Part shown: piece after piece, positions 62,123 through 64,000 of the stretch | Layout: the number at the start of each line of letters is the position of its first letter | Position numbering within the stretch: position 1 is the first letter of the stretch | Assembly: GCA_000702245.1 (NCBI GenBank) | Contig: JNKY01000013.1 | Coordinates: forward strand, 1 to 64,000 | DNA length: 64,000 nucleotides | Origin: Lachnospiraceae bacterium C6A11 | GTDB taxonomy: Bacteria > Bacillota > Clostridia > Lachnospirales > Lachnospiraceae | Reading direction: 5' to 3' | Notes under the pieces: model-generated | Database searches by the model: none | Told to the model about the DNA's origin: nothing | What the model saw: only the letters and a program-made list of their open reading frames with translations | Translations under genes and position numbers: made by a program

Positions 62123-62194
62123 TTATTTCGGGACATGTTTATCCATATATCTATATCCTAAAACGAACACTACACAAATAATAATCGCAATCAT
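62123..62194 (-). CDS. 23-residue membrane peptide in mobile element
   Basis: ATG at 62194 with a perfect AAAGGAG 8 nt upstream encodes MIAIIICVVFVLGYRYMDKH and three more residues: one hydrophobic helix and a basic tail. It is 92 nt upstream of the recombinase on the same strand. Size and site suggest a small membrane regulator or toxin-like peptide; function unknown. Confidence 0.5.
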   Translation of the reverse strand: MIAIIICVVFVLGYRYMDKHVPK

Positions 62195-62316
62195 AATAAT
62201 ATCTCCTTTCCATTTTGGTTTTTGTTCCGCAACAGCGTTTTTCCAGTTCCTTCCCTCATTTTATTTAAAGGCTGCGAAAGCAGCACCTTACAGAAAAAAG
62301 ATTATAGGAGAGGGCA

Positions 62317-62476
62317 CTCCTGCCGCGCAGCGGCAGGAGCGAGCCTCCGTGCAAAGCACCGAGGCGAAGTAAGGGCTTTTTTGAGGCCGCCGAAGGCGTC
62401 CTCAAAAAAGTTGCAAGGGCGTCAGCCCGCAGCAAGTCGCGTCGGCTGTGCCGACCACACCTGCGCAGCAGGTGTG
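62317..62476. repeat. Array of six consecutive GC-rich hairpins
   Basis: Six back-to-back inverted repeats lie at 62317-62339 (CTCCTGCCG arms), 62343-62365 (GCCTC arms), 62376-62410 (CTTTTTTGAGG arms), 62411-62435 (TTGC arms), 62441-62455 (GTCGG arms) and 62456-62476 (CACACCTGC arms). They are much richer in GC than the flanks and encode no protein. Such arrays occur in conjugative elements; transfer origin, replication origin or RNA role are options. Confidence 0.75.
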
Positions 62477-62813
62477 CCACGACCCCTTATGCCCTTTTAC
62501 TATTATTGTCTATTATTCTTACATAGAAAAAATAAATAGGCTAAAACCCTTATGGTATAAAGAAAATAGCCCTTGAAATTTTCAGCGTAGAAGCTATTGA
62601 AATTTTTTCAATTTTTGAAATTTTAGTTGAAATGCCATATAACATACACCGTTTGATTTCAAAAATCTCATACATTGATAACACACTTTTCAACAATTTT
62701 AAAATCCCATTTAAAGGGTTGCGCTGTTATTAATGTTTGTAATTACCGCCACATATGCGAACTCAATTTCAAAAATGATATAGCAAAAAATATAAATAAA
62801 GATATATAGCGTA
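62477..62813. other. AT-rich intergenic region in the element
   Basis: About 340 bp of very AT-rich DNA with repeated TTGAAATTTT runs near 62573-62625 and no plausible reading frame or ribosome site. No recognisable feature. Confidence 0.5.
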
Positions 62814-62860
62814 ATAAAAAACGGTAGTTACGACATCAATCGACGCCTTAGCTACCGTTT
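62814..62860 (-). terminator. Terminator after ClpP-like gene
   Basis: AAACGGTAG / CTACCGTTT arms enclosing a further partly paired region, followed by TTTTATT on the minus strand, 54 nt past the ClpP-like stop. Confidence 0.8.
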
Positions 62861-62913
62861 AATAGTATTATTCATTTCTTTATCTTGTTATTGAATAAAA
62901 ATCTTAACAATAA

Positions 62914-63531
62914 TCAACCACGAATATAACAGTTTGACTTGTCCAGCTTAATTAATTCACCTGTAATGATTTCTTTTTCAAGTGCTTTGTTATAACCAAT
63001 AGTTGAATGCTTATCATTCATTAATCTTTCGATTTCTTCGTAATTCATTTTTGTTTTGTTTGCAATATACATTTTCATTAACAAAACATAATTTTCTATA
63101 CTCCCAATAGTAGATTCAAATTTATCATAAGTAATTATATCGTTATCAAAGAAACCATTATCATACAACTGAATTTCTGAACCAACTGTCATTAATCTAT
63201 CTTTCCCTGCTAAAAAAACAAGAAATGAAGTTCCGGATGCATAGCCATCTATTATGGTCTGAAAATCCAAACATGAACAATTAAATGCCAATGCTATACT
63301 TAAGGCGGATCTGAGATTACCACTGCTGCTGTTAATTATTACGTTTATGGATTCTTTAATCTCTCCATTTTTATATTTTTCTTCAAGACAATTAAGATCC
63401 GTCAAGACATTAAAGCAAGTTTCTTCGTTTAAATCTGCATTAATAATAATATCCTGTTTATCAACAGTAAGCGTTACCGCTTTTTTATTACATACCGGAA
63501 CTTCAGAATTAACTTTCAATAAAGTGCTCAT
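62914..63531 (-). CDS. ClpP/SppA-fold protein with incomplete catalytic triad
   Basis: The 205-residue product has the ClpP-like core: ESINVIINSSSGNLRSALSI is the oxyanion strand, TIIDGYASGTSFLVFLAGKDR holds the would-be nucleophile Ser in A-S-G, and MTVGSEIQLYDNGFFDND is where ClpP has its catalytic His, replaced here by Tyr/Asp. The C-terminal helix region LEKEIITGELI is in the place of the Asp-bearing segment. It may be an inactive relative or use another base. GGAG lies 8 nt before the chosen ATG; an ATG three codons earlier is less likely. It is in the mobile element and may be cargo. Confidence 0.72.
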   Translation of the reverse strand: MSTLLKVNSEVPVCNKKAVTLTVDKQDIIINADLNEETCFNVLTDLNCLEEKYKNGEIKESINVIINSSSGNLRSALSIALAFNCSCLDFQTIIDGYASGTSFLVFLAGKDRLMTVGSEIQLYDNGFFDNDIITYDKFESTIGSIENYVLLMKMYIANKTKMNYEEIERLMNDKHSTIGYNKALEKEIITGELIKLDKSNCYIRG

Positions 63532-63540
63532 TTTGATCAC

Positions 63541-64000
63541 TCCTTTCTAAACAATAATATAGGCCTGCTTTAAACCAAGCAGGCCATCAACAAGATTTTA
63601 TCCAAATTATAGATAAAAAAACGACAGCCTCTTGACTTATAAAAAACAAAAAATCAATTTACGCTGTCTAGCTTCCCGTTCAAATTCTATAAAATGTATT
63701 TATCAATTATAATTCAACAAAATGTAATAATCACTTATAAACAATCCCTAAATGAAAGTCCAGAGGTTATTAATAATACAAGGGAAGTATAACATAATAA
63801 TCCAATTGTGGTCAAATACTAGATATAGTATGTTTTAGTATAACAATCATTTCCTCAGGAATAATTAAGCAGTCAGAAAGAACCTTATAACCTGCTGCTC
63901 AAAAATGAGAATTATAAAAGAACAATTCCATAACTATACTACTTTAATCATTTACTTTATACAGCACTTAACTTTTGGTTTCTTTATCCTGCTCTTTCTA
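63541..64000. other. Right-edge AT-rich region of the element
   Basis: A hairpin GGCCTGCTT / AAGCAGGCC (63562-63585) lies in the leader of the ClpP-like gene. Beyond it the sequence to the window end is strongly AT-rich, with no frame longer than about 40 codons that has a ribosome site. No gene is supported. Confidence 0.6.

Overview
This window looks like a chromosome segment of a low-to-mid GC Firmicute, most likely a Lachnospiraceae (Clostridia). The basis is the 16S rRNA 5' end, a leucine T-box in front of a long-form leuA, consensus TTGACA/TATAAT promoters with AGGAGG ribosome binding sites, the order hup-rqcP-divIC-tilS-hpt-ftsH, VaFE/SpaA-type surface proteins and a large serine recombinase. 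Nearly all genes are on the minus strand; the species cannot be named from sequence alone.

Layout. 1-413: start of a 16S gene on the minus strand with its promoter. 469-5213: cvpA-like, DUF5711-like and small membrane genes behind leuA, controlled by a T-box. 5219-18214: a secreted SGNH hydrolase with wall-binding repeats, ung, a very large subtilisin-adhesin fusion, uvrB, a GH13 amylase-family enzyme and a Dabb protein. 18572-22543: a 1323-residue protein with a papain-like N-terminus; a module of it recurs in a 796-residue protein at 30233-32623 and in a broken gene at 32748-33090.

22717-28357 is the most unusual part. Two rtcB RNA-ligase genes flank a small Cys-rich protein, a helical-repeat/TerD-domain protein, a small XRE regulator and a noncoding segment. 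That segment folds into a circularly permuted tRNA-like RNA: T arm, then an acceptor stem closed by a 7-nt loop, then D arm, with the anticodon arm replaced by an outer stem. This is the architecture of bacterial YrlA-type Y RNAs, but no Ro60/TROVE protein is visible. A motif AGCTA(G)-N5/6-TTACTTC occurs three times beside it, and the segment is preceded by tandem hairpin repeats.

28498-40929: an MFS efflux gene behind a textbook attenuator with a short leader peptide, a beta-lactamase-family protein, a nucleoside deoxyribosyltransferase-like protein, an MBG-domain surface protein, glgP and an AraC regulator. 40918-43285 is an accessory stretch with a complete type III toxin-antitoxin locus (ToxN/AbiQ-like toxin, terminator, three 35-nt antitoxin repeats, promoter), a Cro/C1-type regulator apparently starting at ATT, and decayed small genes. 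43319-46577: radical SAM, flavodoxin-like reductase and TetR genes plus a hypothetical gene. 47018-52852: ftsH, hpt, tilS, divIC-like, rqcP, hup, vanZ-like. 52917-56878: a PTS-IIC-like permease, cysK and metY. metY has a 43-codon leader peptide rich in Cys and Met codons that overlaps mutually exclusive RNA stems, so it is probably controlled by cysteine/methionine attenuation. 57134-60221: an LTA-synthase-like sulfatase, an Rrf2 regulator and a GGDEF protein. From 60312 to the right edge lies an integrated element: large serine recombinase, a 23-residue membrane peptide, an array of six hairpins, and a ClpP-fold protein lacking the expected catalytic histidine.
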